Assembly (NCBI GenBank): GCA_034359265.1
Contig: CP136891.1
Span: 15,142,501 to 15,206,500, forward strand
Reading direction: 5' to 3'
DNA: 64,000 nucleotides
Origin: Canna indica
Taxonomy: Eukaryota; Streptophyta; Magnoliopsida; Zingiberales; Cannaceae
A model generated the notes under the pieces. That model was not told the origin of the DNA. It did not search any database and worked only from the letters and a program-made list of their open reading frames with translations. Shown in pieces: positions 34,956-46,961 of this stretch. The position numbers and the translations under genes are program-made. Numbering within the stretch: the first letter of the stretch is position 1; every line of letters begins with the position of its first letter.

Positions 34956-36522
34956 TACATTATTCAAAATCAACACACTTTTTTTCACTTGTTTGAATCT
35001 CAACCAAATTAGTATAATACTTTTTATTTTTAAAAATATATTTGGTGTTGACTGTTGCACATTCCTGATTTTTTTCTAAAGTTATATTTAATTTGACTTC
35101 TAATATTTTTTATTTCATTTCAATTTTACTCTTGAAATTTCTTATTTTGTTTCAATTTTTCCCTTTCTACCCCCTAAAATACTTATAATGTCTCAAATCT
35201 TATCATTTTTATTGTTTTGGCCTAATAATAAGTACATTTGTGTCTTTTTATAACCATTAATAATAAAATTAAAAATAAAATGTAAGGACTTTGACCAACA
35301 AAGAAAAAGTGATGATGAATGAAATAAATTAATTATGCTTGTTATTTGCAAAAAATATAAGACGGTAGGTTTATTTTTGACAATTGTTTGGGGATATATT
35401 CTAATTTTTATATGAAAATATAAAATTTTAAACCAATTTTTCTAAATTCATAATAAAATTGATGAAATTTTCAGATCCATGATAAATAAAATAGAAGAAA
35501 AGCTGAAGCATGAGGAATAAGAGGTTAGGTTTGTTTTTGACATTTGTTTGGGGAGTAAAGAAAGAGAAGGGTAGGTTTACTTTGTCATAGAAAGAGACGG
35601 GTAGGTTTACTTTTGGCATTGCAATATGTTGGATCTTAATGCTTTAGCACGAGCATTGTTACATTACCATCAACTTAAGTAACAACAAATTATGTCGAGA
35701 TGATTGATTGAACCAAAAAAATAATCAAAGCTTCGTTGTAATTAAAATTAAAGTGGTTGAAAGCGAATTTGAATCGAGTGAGGATTAACATTTTGATGGG
35801 TGACATTAATTTTCTATTTTTTAAATTTTTGTTAAATTTTTTTAAATAGTCTAAATCGATTAAATAACCGTCTTAATCAAAGCAAAAGACACTTCAAGAA
35901 ACAAGGAGCAAAAGTATTTTTTGACAAACAAGTATTCAAAAGATGAATCACAAACTAAAATTAATGTGAGAAGTTGATGGGGGCAAGAGTAATTAATTCA
36001 GATTGGATTACATGTTAATACAAAAGACAAATATGATGGTTGTCAATTATGTCATCAAAGTGCACACAATTTTGATGGAAATGTATTGAATTGGCTTGGA
36101 ATGTGTTTGAATATGATTCATTTGTTCTCAAAACATGCATGTTTTCTTCATCAAAGAACAAAAAGTGACATGGAAAGTATGTTGCTTGTGTTGTTGGTTA
36201 TTGAATGGAGACATTCAATTCAACTAAAGTTCCCTGAAAAGGGGATGAAGATTGAAGTGTTGGCTTAAGCTTTGTGGAGTGCATATGTTTTTGGGCTTTG
36301 AAACATTTTTGGGACTCACAAGCCCAACATGCAATTCTTTTCCCAAAAAAAGAATTGTTTTTGTAAATTACTAAATCAAGTTGTTAAAGAAAATGATAAT
36401 TGTTTTGATTTAGTATCATGTGTGATTGTTTTAGGCAATGTAGATTATGTTTTTGAGAATTATGAGATCAATTAGCATTCATCTTGATATCCTAATATGA
36501 ACTAGTTAAACTTTGCAAAATG
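34956..36522. other. AT-rich intergenic region
   Basis: No gene recognised. Between 35360 and 35620 a phrase around GGTAGGTTTA...TTTTGAC..TTGTTTGGGG recurs three or four times as imperfect direct repeats. A 60-codon frame at 36086-36268 has no recognisable motif and I do not call it. Confidence 0.4.
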
Positions 36523-36530
36523 GATCTACC

Positions 36531-37022
36531 TAGGGTTGTTCATGGGTCAAACCCGACCCAATGAACTCGAAAAACCGACCTGACCCAAACCAATCGGGTC
36601 GGGTCAGGTCGGGTAATCGGGTCGGGTCGGGTCGGATAATCGGGTCGGGTCGGGTCGGGTAATCGGGTCGGGTAATCGGGTCGAGTCGGGTTCAAATATT
36701 TGAAACCCGATTATAATCGAGTCGGGTTCAGATTTCAATATTTAAAACTTGGTGACCCAAGACCCGATCCGATTACTTGATTTTTTTATATTTTTAATTA
36801 TTTTAAAATATTTATATTAATAAAATATTTAATTTTTTTAATTTTTTTAATTTTTTAATTTTTTAATTTTTTTAATTTTTTTTAAAAAAATATCGTTAAA
36901 AACTCATTTTTTCCTAAACGGGTAAACCCGACTACCCAACCCGACCCGACCCAATTATACTTGGTCGGGTCGGATCAATTTTTTTTTTAAACTCGATCCG
37001 ATCTGATCCGTGAACACCCCTA
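36531..37022. mobile_element. hAT-type MITE (492 bp) with perfect 8-bp duplication
   Basis: It starts TAGGGTTGTTCATGGGTC and ends with the complement of TAGGGGTGTTCACGGATC. It is flanked by the perfect octamer GATCTACC (36523-36530 and 37023-37030), the duplication length made by hAT transposases. The left interior is an array of CGGGTCGGGTC/GGGTAATCGGGTC words and the right half has repeated TTTAATTTTT runs. No coding capacity. Related to 34426-34947 by its ends. Confidence 0.92.
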
Positions 37023-37558
37023 GATCTACCTATATTCGACTTCATTGTTACATGTGATGCAATATACGTGTACAAAAATGTTACGAAAAAATATATATAT
37101 TTGTATTTGATACACACAATTTTCAGTAATAAAAAATCTCATATACAGGAGAAAATAGAACATTAGGAAAATTTTCAAATCGGGCTAACTCATATGGCAA
37201 AAGCAAAATCTTAATAAAGGGGAGCTCAAATTAAAATATGATAAAATATTTAACAAATATTATTTTCAAATATTCAATTATAATTATAATTTAGAATAAT
37301 TATTAATTTTCTACTTTACTTTTTTACATTTTGAAAACATTGCATAGTATTTTTTTATCAATACTAACAAAGTTTGTTGATTATTCAAAAATAATTGAAT
37401 GAAATTAAGATATCATTCTAATCCATTTGGAACATCAATAATTCAATTAATATATATTAGATAGATGCATATATGAATATTTTTAATTTCAAAAAAGATA
37501 CTAATGAAAGTTGTGAAAAGAGAAGGTGAGATAAGGTAGAGATAACAATGCTTGAACT

Positions 37559-38759
37559 ATCGGGGTGTTTGGTTGCCCGCAAATATAAATATTATAAAAT
37601 TTATTTGCATGCAAAAATAAATGCCCGCAAATAAATTTTGTAGCCTATCGTTTGATTGCACGCAAGTAGAGTTGCAACTTCTATTTGCAAGTGTTTGGTT
37701 GACTGCAAATGGACGTTGCAATTACACTTGCAACTTGTATCTTACGAATTTTTCGGATCGAGCCGGGCAAGATTTTGTTTGGGCCGAGTCGGGCACGAAT
37801 TTTTTCGGATCGAGTCAGGGATGAACTTTTTCGGGTCGAACTGAGCCGTGCCGGGCTGGGCCAGACACAAATTTTTCCGGGCAGGACTGGGTCGGGCACG
37901 AATTTTTTCGGGTCGGGTTGAGCCAAGCCGGGCCAGGCACAATTTTTTTTTTGGGTCGGGTCAGGCATAATTATTTTTGGGTCGGCCCAGGCACAAATTT
38001 TTTTAGGCCGGGCTGGACATGATTTTTTTGGGTCGGACCGAGTCGGGCCGGGCCGTGCACAAAATTTTCCGAGCAAGGTTGGCTTGGGTACGAATTTTTT
38101 TCGGGTTGGGCCGAGCTAGGTCGGATCGGGTCGGGCACGAATTTTTTTGGGCAGGGCATGATTTTTTTCGGGCCGGGTCGTGCATGAATTTTTTTGAGTC
38201 GGGTCGGACATGAATGTTTTCGGGCAGGGTTGGGCACGAATTTTATCAGATCGGGACGAGCTGAACCGGGATGGGTCGGGTCGTGCACGAATTTTTTCGG
38301 ACCGGGCCTAGGACGAATTTTTTCAGGTCGGGCCGAAAACTTAAGCTCGACACGATTTGCCAAGTTTAATAAATTAATAATTTTTAATTTTTGTATAATA
38401 CTAAAAATATATTTTTTAAAAGAATTATCAAACGATATTAGATCTAAAATCTGGCACTACCATCGCGTTCAGCGTGCGAAAATCTATAACTTTGATATTT
38501 ATCTCGTCTACATCCGACGACTCTAAGTCGTCAAAATTAATTATTTTACAATATTAAAATTATTGCATTTACAGTCCGTAATTTTGTATTCGGATTTTTT
38601 GAGCTGTAATTTATCTGCTGCCCGCAAATAATATTAGAAATATAAGTTACAACTAACAAATGCTGTAAAATATTTTTGCAGTCAATTAAATAAATTTATT
38701 ATCTAAATACTATAACTAAAATTATAATATTTATACTTGTGAACAATCAAACACCCGGT
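37559..38759. mobile_element. hAT-like TIR element (~1.2 kb) with internal GC-rich array
   Basis: The left end GGGGTGTTTGGTTGCCCGC pairs with the right end, whose reverse complement reads CGGGTGTTTGATTGTTC. Subterminal ATAAATATTATAA is also inverted between the ends (37582 and near 38730). Words such as GCCCGCAAATA occur at both sides (37574, 38620). The middle is occupied by a repeat array (37745-38345). No clean duplication is visible. Frames across it are low complexity. Confidence 0.6.
37745..38345. repeat. Degenerate tandem array, unit ~35-45 bp
   Basis: About 14-15 loosely conserved repeats of the form TCGGGCCGGGCACGAATTTT, then TTTCGGGTCG, vary in length. The alternation of a GC-rich half and a run of T is clear by eye. 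The frames through it give strings such as ARP..KKIVP.P on the minus strand and are not genes. Confidence 0.75.
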
Positions 38760-38991
38760 ACGCAAACACCTCCAGACGCAGTATATATAGTAAGAAGGAG
38801 GCGGTATTGCGTGAAAGGCCATAGTAGGTGGTATTGCGCTACGTGCCGTGACTGCAAGTTATATAGGGCCCGTTTGTTTCGTTAAAAAACGGGGGACTGG
38901 ACTGGATTTTGGCTCTTGTCCCCCATTTGTTTTGCAAAAAGTGGGAGAGACTGGATTTTAATTCCTGTTCGGGATAGGATTTTGAGCCAAA

Positions 38992-39023
38992 TTGGTGTAC
39001 CGAGAAAATTCTCGGTACACCAA
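38992..39023. repeat. Perfect 15-bp-arm palindrome in the Harbinger subterminal region
   Basis: TTGGTGTACCGAGAA, a two-base centre, then TTCTCGGTACACCAA. The same palindrome, with one more base pair and a TT centre, is at 59407-59440 in the related non-autonomous element. Its conservation in both copies suggests a binding site for the transposase or Myb-like protein; that is inference. Confidence 0.85.
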
Positions 39024-40208
39024 ATCTGGGCGGAGGACAACGAGGGAAAAAGACCTCGTTGCCCTCACTAGTCACGGGGTCTCTCTCCAACCCTAGCCGC
39101 GACTCTCTGCTCTCGCGACTCTCTCGCCCGACGTCGCCAAATCCCTCTCTCGCGACTCTCTCTGCTCTCGCGACTCTCTCTGCTCTCGCCGACTCTCTCG
39201 CTCTTGCGACTCTCTCACCCGACACATCTCGCTCTCGCGACTCTCTCGCCCGACGCTGCTCTCACCTCTCGCTCCACACCAGCTACTCTCTCTCACCCGA
39301 CGTTGCTCTCGCCTCGACACCGACTGCTCGATATCGCCCGACTCTGCTCTCTGCTCTCGGCCGACACCGGCTGCTCTCTCGTCCGACGCCCGACGCCCGA
39401 CGCCCTTTGCACTCGCCTATCGCCTCTCTCTTTCCTCAGGTATGCCTCTCTCGCATCTCCAGTTATGTTTCAAAGATATGTATTTTCCTGTTTCAAAGAT
39501 TTTAATTCATTGTGAAAAGGGTTGAATTCATCCTGTTTCAAAGATTTTAATTTGGTTGATTTAAATATATTCAAATATATGTTGTATTTTCCTTGGTTGA
39601 AGGTTTAATTTTTGAGCTCAATCTTATTTAGCAACGTAAACAAGTCAAGCTCGAGTGTGAGCTCTATTAAGCTTATTTTGATGTTTCATTCCAAGGCATA
39701 CAATGAGTTATTTTGATGTTTATTTAGCAAAGTGTGTGGTGGAACAGTCTTTTAAGCTTGTTTTGATCTCATCACATTCATTCAAATGTGAATAACAATT
39801 AGCATACAATGAGTTTCCAGATGAAAATTTTTACTTTAGGAATGACTTTGAGATTCAACCCTAAATTTTTACTTTAGGAATGACTTTGAGATGAAAATTT
39901 TTACTTTCCAGATGAGTTTCCAGATGAGATTCTAAACATTCTTCCAATTATGCTTTATTTACAACTGAGATATCACCCCTGCCATCCAAGCTCCATATCC
40001 ACTTATCTTTGATATATGAATAACTCATTGTATGGATTTTTCTTTAAGTTCATCATATAACTCATTGAATAACAAATGTAGCAACCCTAAACCTTATTTT
40101 GATGTTTCATGGCATTTTGCATTCTTAGCTAGAGACTTACATAATGCAAAGTTTTGATTCCAAGCTAATTCTTTGTTCTGATTTTTTATTTAATATTTTT
40201 AGTGAATA

Positions 40209-41557
40209 ATGGATGAGTTGGCATTCATGTTATACGCTGCTACACGAAGAATGTATATTCATTTGCTTGCTATGTCTGCAGTTGGATATTTTTTTGTAAA
40301 ATTTATAATGCGTGATGAGTATGAGAGGAGAGGGGTAGATGATAGAACTCTTGTTAAAAATATGACTCGCATGGATGTTTTGGATTCCATTATTAGGGAA
40401 AGCGATAATAATTGTATTTGGGAGTTGAGAATGTCTAGAAATGCTTTTGCAAGACTTTGTGAGCTATTGATTGTTCGGGGTGGGTTAACGGGTGATGGGA
40501 GGGTGACCGTGGAGGAGCAAGTTGTTATTTTTGTAAATATTCTAGCCCATCACACAAAAAATAGAACAATCCGAGTTATGTTCAAAAGATCGAGAGAAAC
40601 CATTAGTAGATATTGCCATCATGTGTTACATGCTGTTGTTAGATTGCATGATGTCTTATTAGCAAAGCCAGAACCTGTGCCACAAGATTGCACCGATGAG
40701 AGATGGAAGTGGTTCAAGGTAAGCTATATACCATTGATATCATAGTTGTTATTGTATTTAGAACGTCAATTAATATTCGGTTTAAATTTTGTGTAGGGGT
40801 GTTTAGGAGCATTAGATGGTACATATATAGCTGTTACACCACCTGCTACAGACAGACCTAGATACAGGACAAGGAAAAGAGGTCTTGCAACAAATGTGTT
40901 AGGAGTATGTACACCAGAAATGAATTTCATATATGTGTTATCAGGCTGGGAGGGGTCAGCTTTTGATTCTAGAGTGTTGCGTGATGCAGTTACGAGACCC
41001 AATGGATTGAACGTCCCAGTTGGTATGTCATACATAAACTTTGTTATAATAATTGACTTACCATAATAAGAACTAAAATTCGTATAATAATTTTGTCGAT
41101 AGGTAACTACTATCTTGTGGATGGTGGATACACAAATGGGGATGGATTTCTTGCACCATATCACGGTAGACGATATCATATTCAAGAGTGGGGCAATAGT
41201 CGAAGAACAGCCCAAAATCGTGAGGAATTGTTTAACTACAGACATGCACGAGCAAGAAATGTAATCGAGAGATGTTTTGGTCTTTTAAAGAAAAGATGGG
41301 CTATTCTTCGATCACCATCCTTTTATCCGATAAAAACCCAATGTCGTATTATTCTTGCTTGTGGTTTACTTCATAACTTTATTCGGATGAACATGGAAAT
41401 TGATCCGTTGGAGTTTGCTACCATCATAGATGATGAACTACCAATAGGAGAAGAACCTATCAACATAATCAGCACCGTTGAGCCTAGTAATGAATGGACT
41501 CAATCGAGAGACAACTTAGCACAACAAATGTGGGACGAATGGAGAGCAAGAAATTGA
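40209..41557 (+). CDS. PIF/Harbinger DDE transposase (three exons, 396 aa), intact
   Basis: Exons 40209-40718, 40797-41022 and 41103-41557 join in phase with GT-AG introns of 78 and 80 bp. The N-terminal part (about residues 60-165) is the helix-turn-helix region ([12 protein letters not shown], then [20 protein letters not shown]). The DDE_4 nuclease domain follows: GALDGTYI gives Asp177, [12 protein letters not shown] gives Asp252, and [19 protein letters not shown] gives Glu301, so the whole catalytic triad is present. The C-terminus ends [10 protein letters not shown]. In this superfamily the nuclease works with the Myb-like partner encoded downstream (43345-44319) to excise and insert the element. 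There are no stops or frameshifts, which is unusual beside the decayed CACTA genes and suggests recent activity or recent arrival. Confidence 0.93.
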
Positions 41558-42895
41558 ATAAATATACTTGTGTACTTTTATTATGGTTTGGTTATGTAAT
41601 TCAATGTAGTTTTATATTAAATCAGTTATGATTATGTACTTTTTAATGATTTGGATTTTAATGAAATCAATGTACTTTTCTAGTTAATTAGTTTGCCAAT
41701 AGCTATATGTTTAATCATGGTTGTCTTGGTGATTGCTCTATGTATTTGGTGATTCCTTTATCTCAGTTTGGAGGTGTATATTTGGTGGAATTAGTAATAG
41801 ACTTAAAATGGAATTAGACCATTTTGAGCCAGGGTTTTGCCAGATTACTTGAAAGGATGCAAAAAATTAATTAGGCCATACTAATGCTTTACTTACAACC
41901 ATAAAGATTAGTAATTATTGAATGTAGCCCAAGCTTTAGAGATTTTGACAGATATAGCTAATTCTTTGAGTTGTAATGGACAAATCTATTATATGAACTT
42001 CTAAGTTTGCCACAGTTATAGCCAGCTTCAGCTTCCTGTGAGTTCTGCTGTTGGTTTGTTGACTTTATCAGTTGATTTGTTGAGTTGGCACAACTTAGAA
42101 GTCAATGGTCTGCTGATGATCACTTGTAATTTGCTCCTGTGAGTTCAGATGATTAATTTGCTCCTTGTAATTTGTTCTCTTGGATGAGATCTTTAACTTG
42201 TCGTTTCTTCTATATATTCTTGATAGGCTATGTTCTCTACAGGCGGGTTGGATTTTTCACTCCATTTTATTTTTGATCTTCAAAAGATTATTTTAATTGC
42301 ATGTTGTCTGCTGATGATCACCAATCTGATTGTTCGAAAAAATTTTCAGTCTGATCTTTTGATGTTATCTTAATGATAATATTAGTCTATACAAAGTGGG
42401 TAAAAGTCTTGACTTGCCGTTACTTTTTCCGATCTTTAACTTGTCCTTTCTTCTTTTCCATGAGATATATTCTTGATATATAGGTTATGTTCTATTCAAG
42501 GTTGGATCTTTCTCTCTTTTTTGTTTTTGGTTTTCAAAAGTAGTCTTTAGATGTTACCTTAAATTCTCAATGTACACGGCGGGTAAAAGATAATAAGAAA
42601 CATAGTTTGGGAAGGTTCTTATCTTATAGTTTCTTTTTGCGAAAAGAAAAACTGCTACTCTGCTCCTTTTCTTGGTATGTTTTATTGTACATGCTGTAAT
42701 TTATTTCATTCATTTATCAACGAACAGAAGGTGTTTGTCTCATTATTTTAGACCTATGCATTTTAGATTCTGGCATTTAGATTGTATTCTAATTTTTAAG
42801 ACCTATGCTTAGTGCAATATATCTCAATCAATTGGATTAGCTTTACAGTTTTTAGTGGGTTGGAAATGCTTTGCTTGTGTTTAGCTTATTTGTTA

Positions 42896-43018
42896 ATTGA
42901 TGCATTTACAGACTTCACTGCTTGTTCCCACTGCTTCGGTTTGATACACTGCATTTACAGACTTCACTGCTTGTTCCCACTGCTTGTTAATTGATGCATT
43001 TACAGACTTCACTGCATT
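42896..43018. repeat. Short tandem repeat within the Harbinger element
   Basis: The phrase TGCATTTACAGACTTCACTG occurs three times (near 42900, 42950 and 42995), the first two followed by CTTGTTCCCACTGCTT. Non-coding space between the two element genes. Confidence 0.8.
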
Positions 43019-43134
43019 GTTTTCATTTTCTCAAGCCACCAAATTAATTATTTAGTTGAATTAGTTGATTAGCAGTAAGTCAACCTAAAGGTGAAAAAGG
43101 AATATGGTGGGGGAAAAGATGTAAAATTCAAACA

Positions 43135-43191
43135 AGTACTGAGAAAAAGTACAAATATCTCACACAGATATTTGTACTTTTTCTCAGTGCT
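43135..43191. repeat. 26-bp-arm hairpin between the Harbinger genes
   Basis: AGTACTGAGAAAAAGTACAA (start of the left arm, 43135-43160) pairs with 43166-43191 over 26 bases with a single mismatch and a five-base loop (CACAC). It lies about 150 bp upstream of the ATG of the Myb-like gene, so it may be in that gene's promoter or leader. Confidence 0.85.
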
Positions 43192-43344
43192 GGTGGTGGG
43201 TATCCGGCTGCAGGATAACCAAAAAACCCAGCTGAAAAATCCATGTAGTTAGCTGAAAAATCCCAGCTCAAAAGTATGGAACATTCTTCCATTTCCATGA
43301 CTATTTTTAGTTGTTAATGGTTTGGTTATGTCTTATTTGTAGTC

Positions 43345-44319
43345 ATGGAAGTTCAAAAAAGAGGTAGACGCTCATGGACACAAGAGGAAGATGAAACTTT
43401 GTTGACTATTTTAGAAGAATTGGTTGTGGAGGGACATAGGGGGGAGAATGGCACTTTTAAAGCAGGAACTCATGAGGAAGCTTTGAAAAGAATGTTGATA
43501 CGAGTTCCTGGCATTAACTTAACAGTGCAACGGATAGTTAATAAAATGAAAAGATGGTCACTTAAACTATCTGAAGCACTTGATATGATGAACACAAGCG
43601 GATTTGGATGGGACGATGTGCGTAAGTGTGTGGTGGTTGACAATCCACAAGTGTTGGAGGAATATTTGAAGGTAATTATTTAATATTGATTTTTTATTGT
43701 CAATAGAAGCATGTATTATTTAATATTATTGCATCATTGATAATACTTGTATTTTTTCCTTGTATAACAGAAGCATCCAAAATCCGCAAACCATGCGAAT
43801 AAAGAATTTAAAGAGTTTGAAAGACTGCATGTCATCTTTGGAAAGGATCGTGCCACTGGCCACGGTGCAGAGACACCAGCTGATGTGATAGAAACACAAT
43901 CCTTACAACCTGAATGGGAAAATATGATGGAAACACAATCCTCACAACAACCTGAATCTCCAATGTCAAGAAGGCAAGAATCTCCAATCTCGAACATCGG
44001 TAGTCAATCCGAAGGAAGTGAGCCAAAAAAAAAGCGAGGCCGCATGAATGAAGTGGCAGATAAATTCATTGAGGTGTGGGAAACTCAAATGAGTTCGGCT
44101 GCTCGTGATATGCACACAGTGGCTATTGAGATGACAAAAATGAGAGAGCATATGGAGATGTCAACGTTGGTTGATGAAGTGCATAAATTGGGAATAACAG
44201 AGATGGAGGAAATGAATGTACTGAAAAAATTTGCAGAAAATACTCACTACGCGACAATTTTCATGAGGATGGATGAAAGTAGAAGGTTGACTTTTGTGAA
44301 GTCAATTATGGGGATGTAG
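43345..44319 (+). CDS. Harbinger Myb/SANT-like DNA-binding protein (two exons, 291 aa), intact
   Basis: Exons 43345-43671 and 43771-44319 join in phase (GT-AG, 99-bp intron). Residues 7-100 are a Myb/SANT-like trihelix domain (RRSWTQEEDETLLTILEELV, later NKMKRWSLKLSEALDMM and SGFGWDD), the Myb_DNA-bind_3 type (PF12776) used by plant PIF/Harbinger partner proteins. The middle is Ser/Gln/Glu-rich (ETQSLQPEWE, SSQQPESPMS) and contains a basic nuclear signal, PKKKRGR. The C-terminal third is helical (NEVADKFIEVWETQM to the end, ...KSIMGM). The family's role is to bind element ends and help bring the transposase into the nucleus. No stops or frameshifts interrupt it. Confidence 0.9.
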
Positions 44320-45207
44320 TTGAACACTTTGTTATTTTGTTATGGGGTGTTTGAACTTTATTTTAGAATTGTGGTAGATAAATATTTTATCATTTTGTAG
44401 TTGGAGGTGTTCCAAATTTTATTTTTAAATTGTGTTTACTGTAGTTTTGATTGAATATTGTACCATTAAATATACACCAGCTACAATTGTCAGTATGATG
44501 TCCGAGAATTTATAATTAATCTCAAGATTCTGCTCAACTTCTGTTTTTTTTGTCTTCACAAAATATTGTGAGATTCTTGTGTTCTGTTATGGAAAGTTTT
44601 TAAATCCAGCCAAATTTGAACTTTAAAAGATCTGTTCTTTACTGTCATGCCTCTGGATGTGCAAACCCATTTATATGTGAAGTTATCTTTACAAGGAGTA
44701 TCAATGAAGGTCTCAGATCTTTAGTTGAGCTTGTCAAATCATTTTAATTGGTCTCTTAACACCTTGGAGTTAAATATGTTTCAACACGAAGAGATGAGAT
44801 TATTTTACTCCAAACATTTAATTGTTAAGCAACAGTTTGAGGATAATGAGTTGCATTGTATCAGATACAGGATATGACTCTTGTGTCTCTGAACAATATA
44901 GGCGTTAGTAACACATTTAAGTGTTGAAATTTTGTGTCAACTCTTATTCTGTTATGATCAGGTTATCTAGTTTTAAAGAAATATCATCTGATTGGATTCA
45001 TGAATTTGATATTTTCAAGTAGCTCTCCAGATAATAGAGTTTTGAGAATTGTTCCTTTTATGTTGTACATTTGTGATTCAATTTGGAGCATGTTAAAATC
45101 TTGTGCCTGCTGGAGTTGTCTGCTAGATGTGCTAAATAGACTTGATATCAAATATATGATGGTTCTTTAAAATATGTTTACTGTAGTATATGTAATATAA
45201 TGCTTGT

Positions 45208-45300
45208 CAATATTATTTGAATTTTGATGAGTACAACCTCTTTTTATAGGTAGTTGGGACTCCCAATATTATTTGAATTTTGATGAGTACAACCTCTTTT
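45208..45300. repeat. 56-bp-spaced direct duplication
   Basis: CAATATTATTTGAATTTTGA through GAGTACAACCTCTTTT is present at 45208-45244 and again at 45264-45300 with no differences over 37 bases. It lies in the right subterminal part of the Harbinger element. Confidence 0.9.
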
Positions 45301-45697
45301 AAAGCTTTTGTAAGTATTTCATATATTCAGCTAACATAATTGATGTAAAATCATGCAATTAAAGAAATAACCACCTGCTAGTAGGTTGCTCTTTGTTAAC
45401 AGTCTAATGCCTTTGGCAATCCTGATTAATTCTGCCTAATTATTTTTTAAAATTTAAGACTAAGTAGGAAGATTAAAAATTAAATTTGAGCATTAAAAAT
45501 TTATAAGGGTATTTTGGTCATATTGTCTTGTACAGGACTCTATTTTAACGAATCAAACACAAGACGGGACTGGATATCGTGTCCTGTTCTTAGCGAACCA
45601 AACACGGTATAACTACTATCCCAGGACACCTGATGTCCTGTCCTTGTCCCTGTCTGGTGTCCTGTGATGAGCAATTTACGAACCAAACGGATCCATA

Positions 45698-46961
45698 GTC
45701 TATAATATCGCACAACTTCCGGGTGGTGTCACGTATTTTTACATAGTTGCATGTCCGTGCAAAAATTTCAAAAATAAATAAATGGGTACAATTTTAGATG
45801 AGAAAGGATTTTCATCTAATTATTAAAAGGATAGGATTATAGGATCCTCAAACAGTATATATAAGACATCAATCGCCAAAATGAATTTGTAGAGAAGAAC
45901 ACGCTTGCATCATGTTATGATTTTTTTATTAATATTATATTTATTTGGACAACGGTTAGGAACTTTAGAGGATATAATTGAGATCGTATTTATTTTATGA
46001 CTTGCGATTATTTATATTTGGGTTATTTTTTGAATTATGTTTACCTGATAACCAAAATGTGGGTCTTAGTTTTAGTCTAAAGTCTTTAAATTTCTAACTA
46101 AAATCATATTCATATTATGAGCTATAACTATTCAAATCTAATTTATTTATGAATTATACTTATCTAATGATCAAACAACGAGTCTTAGTTTCTATCGCAT
46201 GTGCGGTTAGAAACTTTGATCCAATGTATCTAAGTGGAGTTATATTCATGTTATATGGGTACGTAGCAACTTCGATCCAAAATTCAATTTAGCAAAAAAT
46301 TTGAAACCATGAGTATTGCGAGATTTTGCAGATAAATATAATGATTTTGATAATTAAATTGTCGAACCTATTTTGGTAATTAATTTGCTCTGATGCATTT
46401 TTTTTGAAGGGTAGAAACTTACAATCTATTCAAGAGATATACAAAACTTAACCTGCTTGCATCATATACCAGATGTGGAGAAGCCAAAGCAGCAACTTAA
46501 TTAATCCATGGTGAGAGCTTGAATTGGTATATATATAGTAGAAAGTACTACACCCAATTAGCTTGCTGATTCATGGAAGATAGTGCAAGGTTGTATAGGT
46601 TTATATAAGAGGAAGAAGAACCAGTGGGTTGTCTTTTTTAGTGTTCGAATGGAATCAATAGTCATATTTAATTTTCTTCAATCAGCTGCCACCATTACTC
46701 ATTTGAATTATAATTAATATGCATTTGTCTGCTGTTCCAACCCATACTGCTTAGCTAGCTATCTGATTCTGAAGCCCCATCAGTTGCTGCTCACACCTCC
46801 CTTCCAAGCCAATCACCTTCTATCTCACTCTAGCTCATGGAACACACAAATAGAAAAATAGAGGGTGAAATCCTACCAGTAGTATGTATGTATGTATATA
46901 TATTCTCTTTTAAATTAAGGGGGTAAACATTTGCCTTCAATCATCTCAGCCCAAGATATTT
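45698..46961. other. Intergenic region with a degenerate ~118-bp tandem duplication
   Basis: From about 45958 to 46195 two imperfect units follow each other; both contain ATCATATT/TCGTATTTATT, a stretch near TTATGA, GAATTATRYTTA and end in GTCTTAGTTT. A short GTAT/TA microsatellite lies at 46881-46901. No gene recognised. Confidence 0.5.

Larger units (their letters stand above)
38866..45694 (+). mobile_element. PIF/Harbinger transposon, structurally complete (6829 bp)
   Basis: The ends are GGGCCCGTTTGTTTCGTTAA (left) and the complement of GGATCCGTTTGGTTCGTAAA (right). They are flanked by ATA on both sides (38863-38865, 45695-45697), a 3-bp duplication as Harbinger elements make. Inside are the two genes that define the superfamily, in the same orientation: a DDE transposase (40209-41557) and a Myb/SANT-like protein (43345-44319), both intact. 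A CT-rich leader (39060-39430) ends in CAG/GTATGC. The leader intron runs 39440-40202, ending six bases before the transposase ATG. A gene-less relative lies at 59283-61111. Confidence 0.9.

Noticed and set aside
36086..36268. 60-codon frame starting MNWLGMCLNM
   Set aside because: No motif, no neighbours, surrounding frames closed; could be chance.
37681..38526. Several overlapping frames in the GC/T array
   Set aside because: Low-complexity strings such as ARPGPKKIVPDP in many frames; they reflect a tandem repeat.
39059..39515. Open frames rich in Ser, Leu, Arg in the CT-rich Harbinger leader
   Set aside because: The CT-rich sequence is a spliced 5' leader, shared with the gene-less copy at 59460-59690; frames arise from composition.
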